Shown here in pieces: positions 23,534-36,684 of a stretch of 64,000 bases of DNA. The stretch's first letter is position 1. Every line of letters starts with the position of its first letter. Under the pieces are notes generated by a model, which made no database searches, had not been told where the DNA came from, and was given only the letters and a program-made list of their open reading frames with translations. Both the position numbers and the translations under genes were made by a program. The stretch is from Trichoplusia ni (lineage: Eukaryota; Arthropoda; Insecta; Lepidoptera; Noctuidae): contig NC_039482.1 of NCBI RefSeq assembly GCF_003590095.1, positions 13,967,657-14,031,656 of the forward strand, read 5' to 3'.

Positions 23534-26500
23534 GCTGAAACAGAAAATATCAAAATTCAAGAGTGGAACATCTATGTTACAAGAAAGGGGTCTTTGGGCC
23601 ACACAACAACAGTTACAAAAGGTGCTGCTATATGTTAACCTTATTATAATGTAATGATTTCGAAGAGTTATTGCCGTCTTCAGTTATATTCCTCCTGCAA
23701 TTAATAAAATGCATCAAGTACTTTAAGATATTACCTAACTTGAATTTTATCATGGAACAAAAGCCATTGAACTCATTTATCTCTTGTCATTTATCTTGTC
23801 AAATATTCCCTTTGTTCCAAAAAACGAAATATTTATCCTTCTTTAAAAGCCTTTGCAATATATAAAAAAAAATGCACTTATTATTTAATTACAATTATCT
23901 TAAATCAATAAATGTACATCCATATTGTTATCTTGTGTTTATATTGTAGGTGTATCAAAAAGTACTAATTTTGGATCTTGACTATGCATTGGACAAAAAA
24001 GTGGAACAGGACTTGTGGAATGTTGGCTTTAAACAGCAGATTGAGGCTCTTCAAGCCATCTCTAAGGACAGGAAGGTATGTATACTAGTACTGTAAAAAT
24101 AATAAAATTAAGTGAATTGGAATTAATTGATTGTGAAGTTAATATCAATGAGTCATTTGGCAAAAAAAAATCTTGTCTTAGGGTTATGGGAGGTGGCCCC
24201 TTTACTCCTTTTGAATAGGTACTAAAACCAGGGTAAAGAATATCATAATAGAGGATTTTATTCTTAGTGTCTTTTATACAAATAATCTTTATTGTTGTTT
24301 CAATTCACATGTAATTTGTATACTAAGTTTTTTTTTTAAAAAGCCACACCCAGAGTTTTACTTTCTTTTAAGTACCTTAGTAATTTCAGTAAAGTTTTTT
24401 TAATAATGGCAAGGTTTATCTATGTATGTTTCACTTCTTATAAATGGAATATGGCTATAAGCTCCTTACAAATAATGTTAAATCTCTGTCTATGGTTGTA
24501 AAAAACGCATGTGACTACTTCCTTATACTACTATCAAGCTAAATTCAACCCTAAAACTATGAACACAGTGTTCTAAAATGTTTAATGTTTGTTACAGAAT
24601 CCCCTTCGTAGTGAAGGACAGGCTATGCTATCATGGGTGCTACAGGCTGCTGCAGGGTTCTACCTCTGCTTACTGCATCAGATCTGCACCACATTCAAAT
24701 TAGATTTACCTTTTAGGTAAGTAACATAGTTTTTTACACACAGCCTTATTTAGTACACTGCCACCACAATTCAAATGAGATAACCAATTCAACTATAGTA
24801 GAAGTATAGACTTATTTCTTCCAAGAAAATTATCAATTAGTTTTTCAGTCAGTGTAAATTATTTGACCAAAATGTGATTTGTCTCTCTCTTTGAAGACTA
24901 AAATCTTGTGATCAGTTTTTCTCGATGTACAATGTAAGTATCGTGTGTGTGTCAGACGTCGCGCGTCGTTGCTGGGTCTGGTGGAGGGGTGGGGCGCGGG
25001 CGAGTCGGCGGTGGGCGCGCGCCTGCCGCCGCCCGCCTCCGCGCGGTACATCTGCCAGCACTGCCTCGTGCACCTCGGGGACCTGGCCAGGTACCGCCAG
25101 CAGCTGCGGGTCGCGCACACCTTCTACAGGTACTCTAGCTTATTTACACTCTGCTCTAAGAATAACCTTTTGGCAGGTCTTAAACAATATCAAAGTGACA
25201 AATATTTGAAGTGAAATTCCAAACAAAATTCCTGAATTAAAGCATATTTTACTTTTAAATGTCTTGCTCGACACGGCTTGGTCTATTTTGTAAGCTGTCG
25301 AAAGGGTTTTTTCTGTGTTTTGAGTGCCTATATCTATTGTACTATATGTTTGTGACCCGTGCGGTGTGTGCAGACACGCGCTGGTGGTGTCCGCGCACTC
25401 GGGGCAGCCCTACAACCAGCTGGCGCTGGTGGCGTGGCGGCGCGGGCGGCGGCTGGGCGCGCTGTACTGGCACGTGCGCTCGCTGCTGGTGCGCGCGCCC
25501 TTCCCGCCCGCGCCCGCCAACCTGGCGCGCACGCTGCGGGCCGCCGCCGCCGCCTCCAACAGGTCAGTCACCAACACCTGCTCCGACCTGGTGCCCATAC
25601 AGGGGTACATGTGCAATAAGGAGGTTACCTCCAAAAGTGATGTTGAATTGACTACTAAGCAGGATAATTAGCACTACTCTGTTCAAAACTTTACCCATAC
25701 CGGGAAAAGGTCGTGTGGGGATTAACACACTTGTCAAATTTTCATTGTTATGTAAAACTTCAATGCCTACAAGCACAATCTGCACCAACCATGACAAATA
25801 GAAAATCTTCACATCTATCCAGCATTCTAAAGAAATATGATATGCACAAAGACACCTAGACTCAGGACAAGTATTTGTGGATCACGCAAACGCTTGTTCT
25901 ACCGCTTGTGAAACCGCGACACATCGCTCACTGTGTCTTGTATTAACACGTGAATATAACTGATATATTTGTTCAGTGGTGACGCTAAGGAGTTGCCGGT
26001 GATCCCGGGCGTGACGGACGGCCTCGCCCTCGCGCCCGCGCCCGCACCCGCGCGACTCGACGCGCACTCCTACGTGACCGAGCTCATCCGGGCCATGCAC
26101 TACATACACACCGTGGAAGAGTAAGTAACCTTATCTACCATTTATGACTGGCCTGATAGTCCAGTAGTAAGTGGCATTGACTGCTATATCGGAGGTCGTG
26201 TTCGATTCTCACCCAGGACGTATGATAATATGATGTAGATGTATAATATGCTCATTTGTATTTCTATGTCTGTGCAAAAGTTTTTATAACCTTGCAAAGG
26301 AAGAACAGTGTCGAATTTTAGATATAAAGCTCGATCTCCTTTTTTTTATTCATTCAACTTACTAATGTTGTGTTATATGCCGCAGGCTGGACACGGCAGC
26401 GGCGCTGGTCAACTCCCTCAACTCCTCGCTCACGGCGCTCATCGCGACTGATAGCTTCGAGTCTATGACACTCATTAAGGTGCCTTACGTTGCTTTTATT

Positions 26501-29500
26501 ATTATTAAATTACAAAAAAATATTCTGTTCCTTAACACTCACAATGCAAAGTCAACTCTAAGGTCTTGTCGATAAGGTGAAAATAATTCGCAAGTGACTG
26601 TATGATCATTTTATATTCACTGACCTTAGTGTTATAGCTTATTCGTGTTCATGTGTTTCCACAATCACTAACATTTCTCTATCGATTTCAATTTAAAAAT
26701 GAACTCTAAAACTTACCTAATAGACTACAAATTGCTTCAACCAGATGGCGTGTGTGATGATATGGCTGGTCCATTCCACGACAGAGGAGTTGACAGTGGA
26801 GAGTGGTAACGTGACGGAGGGCGAGGCTCGCGCGGCTCAGCTCAGCTGTTCCCTGGCCACGGGGACTCTGCTGGCGCTGCTGCTGCCGCAGTACACTGCG
26901 GACCAGCCCGTACAAAGGGCGCTGCCTGCCTGTGAGTCTGCACGCTATTTTCAATCCTAGTTTAAGCTCAACACTAAATTTCCATACACTGTTTTATTTT
27001 CAATCGTTCCCAAGAAAAAAACTAAACAGGTTTTGTCACATAAGAACTGCATTATATAAATTGAAGAAATTAAAAGTGTATATTTGAGCGTTACTTCAAT
27101 CAACGGTTGGGCAGCTTTCGTGTAGCTTTAGTATAGAGTACCATTCCCCCCCAGTGAAGGTGTGGATGCAATGGTCTGCGTGGCACCCGCGGGTGCTGAG
27201 CTCGGGCGCGTGGCTGTCGCTGGCCGCGCTGTGGCCCGCCTTCGCGCACACGCTCAACCTGCTCGCGCCCAGCGCCGCCACGCTCACCGACACCTGTGAG
27301 AACACTTGACACTACACTACTCATAAATTGTACAATTATGGCTGCCGTAGTATGTTGACTTCCACTATATATTTTGATATGTTATCGTTATTCGTAAATA
27401 TTCTACCTGAATCGGCCTCAATGTGTTTTAAAAGTGCCAGGAAAACGGCCTATTTCAAATAAAAACTTTTGATTTTGGTATAAGTGGTTTATTCGGATTT
27501 TCTCATGTGTTTCAAACTCGATGTGTTTTAATGAACAAAAACTTGACTTCATCTGATGGCATGTATTTTGTTTTGCTAATTAAACACTGAAATTGTTGTC
27601 GGTTAATCAATCTTGGTTCTACCACTCAGACGACAGCGTGCCCTTGCCTGAAGATGAGGAGCTAGCCGGGTTCTTGCCGCTAGAGGAGGCGCTGAAGGGA
27701 CTGCGGTTCCCGAACCACGCCGCCTGGGACACGTACGGGGGCCGCGTGCCAGACCTGGACGAGGACGCTGATGATAATGATGCCGAGTGAGTATGTGCGG
27801 GGAGGCAAGGAGACAGGCAGAGCATGCGCTACAACTTACGTAGAAGCTAAGACCTAACTGGGTTCTAGTGTTAGACGGTGCGAGTCAAGTCCCAGCCATT
27901 AGCTATGAATTCATATTTATCATAGAACGGTTTTTAATCACGCGTATTTATCGGGTTTGCCCGACTAGTTTCGGACCCAACCGGAGTCCTTAAACATGAG
28001 CTAATGCGGCGGGGTCGCGAGTCGAGCGAAAGCCATTAGCTTTTCATCACGTGACATAAAAAGGTGAAGACACGGTTTATCTCGGATGTCCCTCGGGGAC
28101 CACCTACACAACGTGGAGCTAGATAACGAATAGGTTAGTTAAGGATGGTTTAGGTTTACTTACAACCTGATAACATAATCTAAATCCAGTATCTGTATTA
28201 AAAATCATACTATAACAAGCCATTATGATAAGTAAAAAAGCATCAGAAACAATTGCAACATATGCACTCTGCTTAACGCGGGCCTGCTATTTGACTACGC
28301 GCACGTCACGTCCGCAGCCCCCCGGCGGAGGTGTCGGTGACGTGCCTGAGCGGCGAGCCCGAGCTGGAGCAGCGCGTGCGGGCGCTGCGTCTGCTGCTGC
28401 TCGGGAAGAAGCTGGCGCAGCTCAAGCCGGAACATCTGTCCTACGTGTGAGTACCATACAGATATAGTATACAGGTATTGGTATTAGTCAAGACTTTATA
28501 TGAAAGTCACGCTAATACAGTTAATGTTGGGAAGCGAAAACGTATAAGTCTTAAAAGGCCTCCATGCAGCTGGTGTCCAAGACTATAACGTTTAAAATTA
28601 CAAAATTTACTCCTGTAAGAGTAAAATTTAAAATAGCATGTCTTCCTTTTTCACAAATGAAATTTGGAATAATTTGGTGGGGAAATAACTTTAGTATTAC
28701 TTGTGTATAGGGAGGAGGACGGCACAGTCCGGTTCTCGGCGTCGTCAGTAGGCGGCGAGCAGCTGTCGGCCGCGCTGCTGCAGCTGGCGGCGGCGCGCTC
28801 GGGGGGCGCGGCCGGGGGCGCGGGGGGCGCGCCCGAGCCAGAGGACGACTCCGACGACGAGCCCGCCAGGCCGCCGCCGCCCATCGTCATCTCCGAGGCT
28901 GACTTCCGGGAAAAAGGTCACATATAGCATTATGTCATTATACATTTATTTTGATAGACATGGAAAAAATATACCAACTGCTCGACCAAAAACATTTTTT
29001 ATAAAATTTAAGAGAAAAAATAGTTTGGAAGAGGAGTAAATATTTCCATAGATCTATTAGAAACAATAAGCTGACAGAAAGCGCAAAAAACTTACTTCTT
29101 TTGGAATTACCTCTAATTTATTGTTTCATCTCAACAGTACGCGAGAAACGTGTGGGCATCCTCAAGCCACAGGGCTCGCTGGAGCGCGCGCGGGAGGAAC
29201 GCGCGCTCGCCACACAGGATGACCAGGTACGAGACTATAATTATACTGTAGTCAATAACAGCAATGACTCTAATGAGAAAATTGGGTAGAAAAGAACATC
29301 ACGTCAGTAGCCAATGCTCTGATAAAACGAGCCCTCGTTAGATTCAATCCGTTAAATAATATCTCATATAAATGAACACTTTTAGGAAGTGGACGTTGCT
29401 GAAGACAGTAAGAGTGAAGACAAGAAGGAGGTCCGCAAGCCGCGCGTCAACATCGCCATGGCGGCCATCATGCGGAAACAGGAGGAGACCAACAAACAGG

Positions 29501-32028
29501 TAATACTTCCTGTCTTAGGTATAGACATAATTTGCGAAAATAATTTTTGTATGTCGTGGAAGTTAGTTAACAGATTTCCGTCATGTTTTAATTATTTTTT
29601 TTTTCTATTAAAATTGTCTGAAAAAAAAAAGAAAATGGCCCAGAACTCGTGAATTATTTTTCCACATTGACGATTTTACTTTCGTTTGGAAAAAGTTTTA
29701 AGCAAGTGATACTGTACGTGAGAGTTGGAAAAAAAGTTGTCGGTATGCAAAACGCGAAATCCATGTAGCTGTAGCTTTTTTTTGTGACCGAGGTTCGGGC
29801 ATATAATGCTCGATAAAAAGTGATTAGAATACCGTGAGTAAGCTAAATAAAATGTAGTTAAAAAAAACCTAAATAAAATCATACCAATTCTTTTAGTTGT
29901 AATTTTATCGTAATAGTGCAATTAGTTTAAAAATGATATGCTGGTTTTTCGGTTTGAGACAAAAGGTTTTCTGTTTCTCGTCGCTTTTATAAAGCATGTA
30001 GTGAATAGCGATCCACATATCACACAAAATGGTAACGTAAAGGCACCATGCTTTTATAAAAGCACCTGTTTAATGTTCCGCAATCGACATGTATGACTTT
30101 TCTCTTTATGTTTTCCAGGTCAAGTTCGTGACGCCGCCGCCGACGCCGGACTCGACGGTGGACAGCAGCGAGTCCAAGGAGGACAAACCTAAAGTGATAC
30201 AGCCCAAAGCTATCAAGTCTCTGGCGAACCTCCCGCTCGGCAGGAAGACGGGAGGGATCCTGTCCCTCAAGGACAAGTCCGCGGGTTACCCTCATTTGGT
30301 CCTCAATACCGAACCAGAACCACCCAAGAAGGTCGAAAAGGACGAAAAGAAGGAAGCCAAGCCGAGCCAGTCCAGTCAGAGCTCGCAGAACTACCCGCAG
30401 AAGAGGCAGGAGCACCCCCCTTCGCCAAACTGGACGCCGCTGCAGAACACGTACCCCGACGCGCCGCGGATGAACTTCCAGAAGAATTACGGCATACAGA
30501 ATGCAGGGCTCAGCTACAACCCCAGCTACCCCGCGCCTAACATCAACAACCAAGGCATCAGGCTGCCTGTTGTCAATCCCAAAGAGATCGACGTCAGAAC
30601 CGCCGCCCTTCAGAAACAGAACTCGCGCCAAGAGCTGTTCCAAGACGGACAGAAGTTCAACCACAACTACCAGATGTCTGGCGATAAGAAGAACTTCCTG
30701 AACGACCTACCGCCGCGCTTCGCCAACCAGTACCGGTACTGGCAGAACGCGCAGGAGAGCCAGTTCAACGACAACAAGTTCCGCGACGACAGCTTCAAGC
30801 AGAGCGCCATGTTCCCCGGCCAGCAGCCGCGCAGCTGGAGTGCGCAGCCGCAGCCCGACACCTACCAGCAGCAGCCCGTCTGGTGGAAGCCCGACCAGCA
30901 GAACAACTTCAACGCCAACTTCACGCAACAACTGCAACCCAACTTCTACTCGCAGCATTTGAACTCTAACATCAGCAATCCCTATCAGAACTTGTCGTTC
31001 AACCAGCTGCAGAACAATATTCCGCAGAACAAGCAGGAGAGCTTCAGTCAGCCGGCGTACCTGCAGACCGCCATCGGTCAGCCGCAGCTGCAGACGCTGC
31101 AGAACCTGGTGACGTCGCCCAATTTCAACTCATCCCTGAACAGCTTCTCTTACGCGCCGCCCGTCACCTACGACTCGTCCATGTACCCGCAGTTCAGCAA
31201 CAAGCTCGGCTACCAGCCGTTGCAGATGAAGATGGTGGACAAGCCGCTGGCCTACCCCCCCGGCAAGGACGTCATGGACATGAACAACCTGAGCTACGCG
31301 CCCGCCGCGCTCGACATGCAGCAGAGAAACCTCAACATGAACTTCAATGAACCACTCAACAATGATGTAGGAAGCGCCAAGAATATGGACCAGGTTGGGG
31401 TAAGCGCATTTTGTTAATAATGGCAGTTACCATTAAAATAGTAATTTCTTTCAAAAGACTATCACTCAATTGTTATTATGAGTTCGATGTTTTGTGCCCA
31501 TTTTTTACCCTGAAACTTAATCGTTTTAATTTAACAAAGACCCTTCATAGATTGACTGAACGATTTGAAATAGTGAGTACTTCAGTTTGATTCGTTCGTT
31601 TTGTCAATCAAGTAACAGTGTCTTTGTGCGAGTAGCTTCATGTGTGGAGTGTATTGTCCCCCGCAGCAGTCGAGCGGCCTGTCGGCGGGCAGCACGTACT
31701 CGCTGTTCAGCGGCGCGCCCGACACCAGCGCCTGGGCCAGCGGCGCGCAGCGGCAGCCGCCGGTAACATACTACTTATAAATTATGAACATAATTACACT
31801 CATTACTTACTTTGAATAGGAATCGCATCTTTATTAGGTTTTTGCAATGACTGTTCAAATTGATCTAAAACAACTGACACAAATGGATACTATTATTAGT
31901 AATCTCATCTTGCATCCAAATAATGATCTATATTAATTTCTTAGTCGCTGTGGTCGGGGCCGGGCCCCTCCCCGCTGGAGCGCCTGCTGGAGCAGCAGAA
32001 GCAGATGAAGCCGCCGACGCCGCAGTGA
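23197..32028 (+). CDS. SMG7: SMG7, nonsense-mediated mRNA decay factor with 14-3-3-like domain
   Basis: Binds phosphorylated UPF1 and links it to mRNA decay in the cytoplasm. Eighteen coding exons in phase: 23197-23228, 23522-23621, 23950-24075, 24598-24716, 24956-25129, 25374-25562, 25977-26120, 26386-26479, 26745-26931, 27155-27295, 27630-27786, 28318-28446, 28711-28916, 29138-29226, 29386-29499, 30119-31399, 31667-31762, 31945-32028; 1153 residues, close to human SMG7. The N-terminal 14-3-3-like/TPR region holds LDLDYALDKKVEQDLWN, ARYICQHCLVHLGDLARYR and GQPYNQLALVA. K72 (GFKQQ) and R171 (GDLAR) match the human phosphate-binding K66 and R163. The helical middle has LPLPEDEELAGFL-like sequence (here VPLPEDEELAGFL). 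The C-terminal half is Gln/Asn/Pro-rich and disordered. Near the end, STYSLFSGAP and GPSPLERLLEQQKQ match conserved C-terminal SMG7 motifs. The start was chosen because MVLNAAVQMLREADELK aligns with human SMG7; an upstream ATG at 23163 is out of frame. SMG5 and SMG6 fit less well. Confidence 0.95.
26150..26275 (+). mobile_element. tRNA-like SINE in SMG7 intron 7
   Basis: Starts GGCCTGATAGTCCAGTAGTA and contains a B-box-like GTTCGATTC and the end ACCCAGGAC near 26219, followed by an A/T tail. This is a tRNA-like head seen in moth SINEs. It is not a working tRNA gene: the acceptor stem ends do not pair properly and the body has an insertion-laden cloverleaf. Pol III control is inferred from the box motifs. 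Confidence 0.65.
27938..28026. mobile_element. Fragment of a palindromic repeat family (copy A) in SMG7 intron 11
   Basis: Contains CACGCGTATTTATCGGG, CCCGACTAGTTTCGGACCC, AACCGGAGTCCTTAA and ATGAGC, in the same order as the fuller copies at 40.4 and 50.9 kb. Here both outer arms (TTAAATGATGTAAC) are missing, so it is a truncated copy. Confidence 0.65.
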
Positions 32029-33275
32029 CGCCGCCGTGTGACCTACCTCATACGCGTTCCCCAACTTCCTACTATTTGTCATTCATAACCGCTATCACGC
32101 CTACGTAAACATTTCTCAGTCACATAGCGGGGAAATGGCAAATAACCCAAGCAGGAAACCAAATTAGCTTGCTTGCTAAACAAAAATATATCGCAAAAGA
32201 TATAACATATTCAGATCCGGTGTTTCGGTCACAACGGGAGCTGGGAACATTGCGATGTTTATATTGTTCCTATTACTTTTATAAAAGACAGTAATAAGGA
32301 ATTAGTTTCGAGTCAGAGTTGCGCTTACCAATGCGTAGTCGCGTACCTTTAAATTTTCCATGATAATAATAAAAACACTGTTGTATAAAATTGTATAAAT
32401 GTAAACAGTTGTATAAAGTGACGGCAAGTGGCGACAACAGTCGGACTTGAAGTATTTTCGTCCAAGCGTATAAATACCTATAAACCCGTTCCTTAATGAA
32501 ATTGTGAATGTGAAACGAAATATTTTACAGATGAATACATAATTTAAGATTTATTTACTTTACGTTGTAGGATTATTTGTAGCTCGTTAAAAGTAAACAA
32601 AAGTGAATGTTATTTCTAGTCGAGATAAAGGATACATCATATTAATCCCCGTACGGTGTGATTTTGAGGGTACTCGCCGCCTTGCGCGTGATACTGAACT
32701 ACTAGTGTTGTTGCTCAAAATTATTTTGTAACTAGTAAAATATATCAGGCCGTCTCCGACGACGATGATTTTGGGCCAATCACTAGACCATGTACTCGGA
32801 CACTCTACTTATAGATAGGGAACAAGCCTAATGAAATGATGGGGGTATGCTTGGTACGAAAATACTATCACTGTCCTACGTTAGGCGTCAATAAAATTAT
32901 TCATATATTTGTAAACTTGCAGTTTTTGTATATTATCATTTGTGTATTGCATCTCGTGAACGGTAACAGAAAGTACAGCTTGCTTCGTAAATGTCGAACT
33001 GCGCGTCTATGATGTGTTTTATTGATATAACGACTTATTTCAGAATTTTACTGGTTGTTATTTTAAAATTCGAATAATTTTTAAGTCGTTATTATAAATT
33101 CAAACCTTTATAATTGTATGTTTGTTTGGTTATCGAATGCTTTATCTAACGGGTAGTTCGACATTCCGAATGGCTTTATTGTAAGCATGATTTTGTGATT
33201 TTAAGTGAAAGTAAATTGAAGTAATCTTTGTGAAACAATATTTTGTAATAAAGATATTTTTGTTATTACAATTTG
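32029..33275 (+). other. SMG7 3' UTR
   Basis: About 1.24 kb of non-coding sequence runs from the SMG7 stop to a polyadenylation signal at 33247-33252. It is AT-rich and has no splice junction that I can support. A long 3' UTR is one of the features that can make an mRNA a target of nonsense-mediated decay, which is notable for a gene that encodes a decay factor. Confidence 0.6.
33247..33252 (+). terminator. Polyadenylation signal AATAAA, SMG7
   Basis: TTGTAATAAAGATATTTTTG, followed by a T-rich stretch, 1.2 kb past the SMG7 stop codon. No AATAAA closer to the stop is as well placed. Confidence 0.6.
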
Positions 33276-34156
33276 CATTTTATTTTAATATTGTTGGATG
33301 TTAAGACGCAAACAACGTATACAAATCAATAACTGAACTGGTTTAAAAAGTTGTGAAATAAAAGCACGATGTTAATCAGTCAATAATTTAATTTTTATCC
33401 CTTCATAGACATTCTAAACAAATTATCAGACGAAATACATTTCTAATGTGTAAAAAAGCGTACTAATTTTCTAATTGCATTATACATAAATTATTTACAA
33501 TATCACTAATAAATATTTGAGTAAAACAAATAGGCTTTGAGACAAAAACAATACTATTCTGTCATCTCCATCTATAACAAGTACAACTACAAACAGGAGC
33601 TAATATTTATTTTTAAAATTGCATTACAGAATCTCTTTACAGCTAAAAATGTCGGATAAAATAAAATAATAGTTATAAAGCAAATAAAGCTAGTTATCGA
33701 GTTAATAAATAACAGTCGTGCGAACACAATACGCTAAGATATGTACAACAAATTGACAAACAAGATGCGTGCGAACTGGACCGTACGTAACGCAGGCGCG
33801 CGCCGGCGGCGACCTTTCGCGGTACAGAGGCGAGCGAAGACCTGGAAATTGCAGGTTACTATCTGGCGACGTTCGTGTAATTGGGGTCATCTTGAACTTC
33901 GCCTTGCTGGCGCCGACGCGCGACCTACCTATCCTAAGATATTACCCCTCGTGGGACAAAGTTATTCGTGCGCGTGAACATTATTACAAAAAAAAACATT
34001 AAAACAAAATACAAATTATTTATATTAAATTCAAAATAAATTAATATCCTTGAACTTCAAAAAGAAGTGACATGAAGTTAATAAAAAATGTCCGCAAAGA
34101 AAATTCTATAAAAAAACACACAATAAGTTCACGCGCACTCTTCACAGCAATATACA

Positions 34157-34191
<35 letters not shown>

Positions 34192-36684
34192 ATATATATA
34201 TATCTAATTCACATGATATTTATATAATATATACCTGTATAACAATTGGTAGAAGTTTATCGACATACAATTAGTATTAGTTCAATAATCGCTACGTATC
34301 TGAACGGATGGTACATTCATCCAATAATTCAGAAGTTTCCAAATCTATAGTAAGCCTAGACATTAATATGACTCAAAAGCAATTATAAAATGTTGACGAT
34401 GCCTGAATAAAGTTACAGCCTATGCAAGAACGACACTCATTACTATTTCATTTATATTGTCTCTATATTCAACTTGGAATGACAAAGATAGCAGGAAATT
34501 TATGAGCGACATTTTGAGCGTCGTCCTTTTATAGGGCTGTTGGTATTTAAGCGAAAAATGTATAGTATTTGTTCAGTAATGTTCAGTATACAGAGATGAG
34601 CGGGTTGAGTGTTGTCAGTCGTGTAGTGCGAGCAATTCGTTCACATTGACTAGTCAAGTTGGCTGGCGCGGCGCCCGGTAACCAGACTTGTACTTTGTAC
34701 TGGTATTGGCACAGGTTCATTACACAATAACGTGTTTAACATTTCCTACTACTATAAGACTGGTCTTGAGAAAGTATTTATGCTTTATTAGTCAGTTAAA
34801 AGGACATGAATACGAAACGGGTAACATTTTTGTTTCATTTAAATTCTCGATTAAAATGATATTGGGACCACAAAGAGTTTTCATGACAGTTGTTTACGAC
34901 GTGTATGGCATGCAATATTAGTTAGTAACAATAATTATTCTGTGGCACATGCCTCGTCAAATCACCTCTTTTTTGGCAACTACCCTCTTCTTGCCCGTAG
35001 ATTTGTTAAGAAAATAGGATAATCACGTTCATGATCCATGTTCTAATCTTATCTGATCTTGTAGACAAACCATGATCTCACAAAAATAATATAATTAAAA
35101 AGTTGCACTAATAAATCAGGTTTTATTGAACGAACCATGATTATAAACTAAATCAGACAAGAATAAAATGGATCATACTTTACACTAATATAATGTATCA
35201 CTAAGATAATTATGTTAATTCAATACGTTTAATATAATTATAATTAAATTTTACACAAAAGGTTACCTACAATAATAAGTCGTCTAAAAGGAAATACACA
35301 TCTCCAACAAATTCGCTGTTTCAGCACAAACTTCTAGGTTCAATAACCTATGAGATTCCACATAGACAATACTGGCTCTAGCACGATACGTATCTTTGGT
35401 CCATTATACCACACAAAGGAGAAAGCGCGATCCGTCTGTATATCTCCATTCGTCTCTATCACTTATCAGCGCCTTAAACGTCATAAAAGATTTCGTCACT
35501 CATATATTTTTAGTCACCTTTGTAAGTACAAAGAATGGATAAATGAAGGAACAATATTTTCGTGATATTAAAGCATTGATAGTCATTAAATTAATAACCG
35601 ATACATTTCGTGCTAGAGCTTCCTTAGTATAACTATGCACCGACACGCGAACAAGGCCCCAGGGTCACCACACTACGTCAATTCTTATGATACTTGAGAC
35701 AATAGATATTAATGATTGATTTTTACTTTACATAAATGTAATCTTAATTCCTTGTTTAAATTGTTATCCAATTTGTAAATAGGTTTTAAATTGCAGCTCT
35801 AAATAACTTTTGTTTATCTTATCATCTTTGCTTAAATTTGAGATTATTAACAGTCTAACAAAAACTTTTAAACTGAAGATGTGATCATAGTGAATACTAC
35901 TAAAATAGGTTCAAATTATATATCCCTTATAACAACCACAGAAATTATCTTTTTAATCCGCATCATATATTATCTATTGACTCTAGTCTCAACATTCAAC
36001 ATTACAATTACATAAAAAAGAGGGATATGTAAACAATTGCTACGACTTCCCGCCAGTATAACCTGAGCCGGCGTGCGAAACACATCTTCAAGTCAACACA
36101 ACCAATTTATATTTGTTACATAATTTGATATCATTATAACATTGAATTCCTACTAAAGTGATTTCAACTGGCAAGTTTATCTATTTTCAAAACTGGCAAC
36201 TTTGAGTAGTTAAATAAATTTCAATTCAGTTGGCAGCTATTTCATATTAATTATGTCATAAGTTATAACACATACAAAGATGAAATCCATCATATCTCTA
36301 TTACACAAATCATTAAATGGTTTATTTGAATATCTCTGAACAAGCTCGAACTGTCATAATTACGAACGATATAACAGTGGAAAGTCCACTGATCCTCAAA
36401 CACCATTAGACAATACATTCAGAACTATATAAAGTCATATATATTAGGTTTAAGACATCTATTAGCGGGTAGTATACGTACCCAAGTTATTGAGCATCTA
36501 TCTATGAAATTCGGAGTTTTATTGAAACATTTATAGACATTAAACACGTACAACCATCGTTATATTCCGTATCTATATAATTCAATCGATCGATCATAAA
36601 CTCAAGGTCACATCAACTATTATCTACATAAAGGATGTATAATATACCTTATGTGTAAGGAGATAAGGTGCGTTTTGTTTGTTC
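33276..36684. other. Tail-to-tail space between SMG7 and MVB12, holding the MVB12 3' UTR
   Basis: No coding exon is supported. Several minus-strand AATAAA signals (for example plus-strand TTTATT at 33606-33611 and near 36519) make the length of the MVB12 3' UTR uncertain, from about 0.2 to 3 kb. A GC-richer patch at 33.77-33.98 kb has overlapping open frames without any domain. The AT microsatellite at 34.15 kb is listed separately. Confidence 0.45.
34151..34203. repeat. AT dinucleotide microsatellite
   Basis: About 50 bp of near-continuous AT/TA repeats with a few slips (ATAAATAT and TATAATAT). Likely length-variable. Confidence 0.85.

Noticed and set aside
24845..25651. Several overlapping open frames on both strands
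   Set aside because: They overlie SMG7 exons 5 and 6; the GC-rich, arginine-rich frames other than the SMG7 frame are shadows.
26150..26219. tRNA gene
   Set aside because: The box motifs are present but the ends do not pair into an acceptor stem and the layout matches a SINE head.
33741..34002. Two overlapping plus-strand open frames rich in Arg and Ala
   Set aside because: No domain, no consistent frame choice, and position in a probable MVB12 3' UTR.
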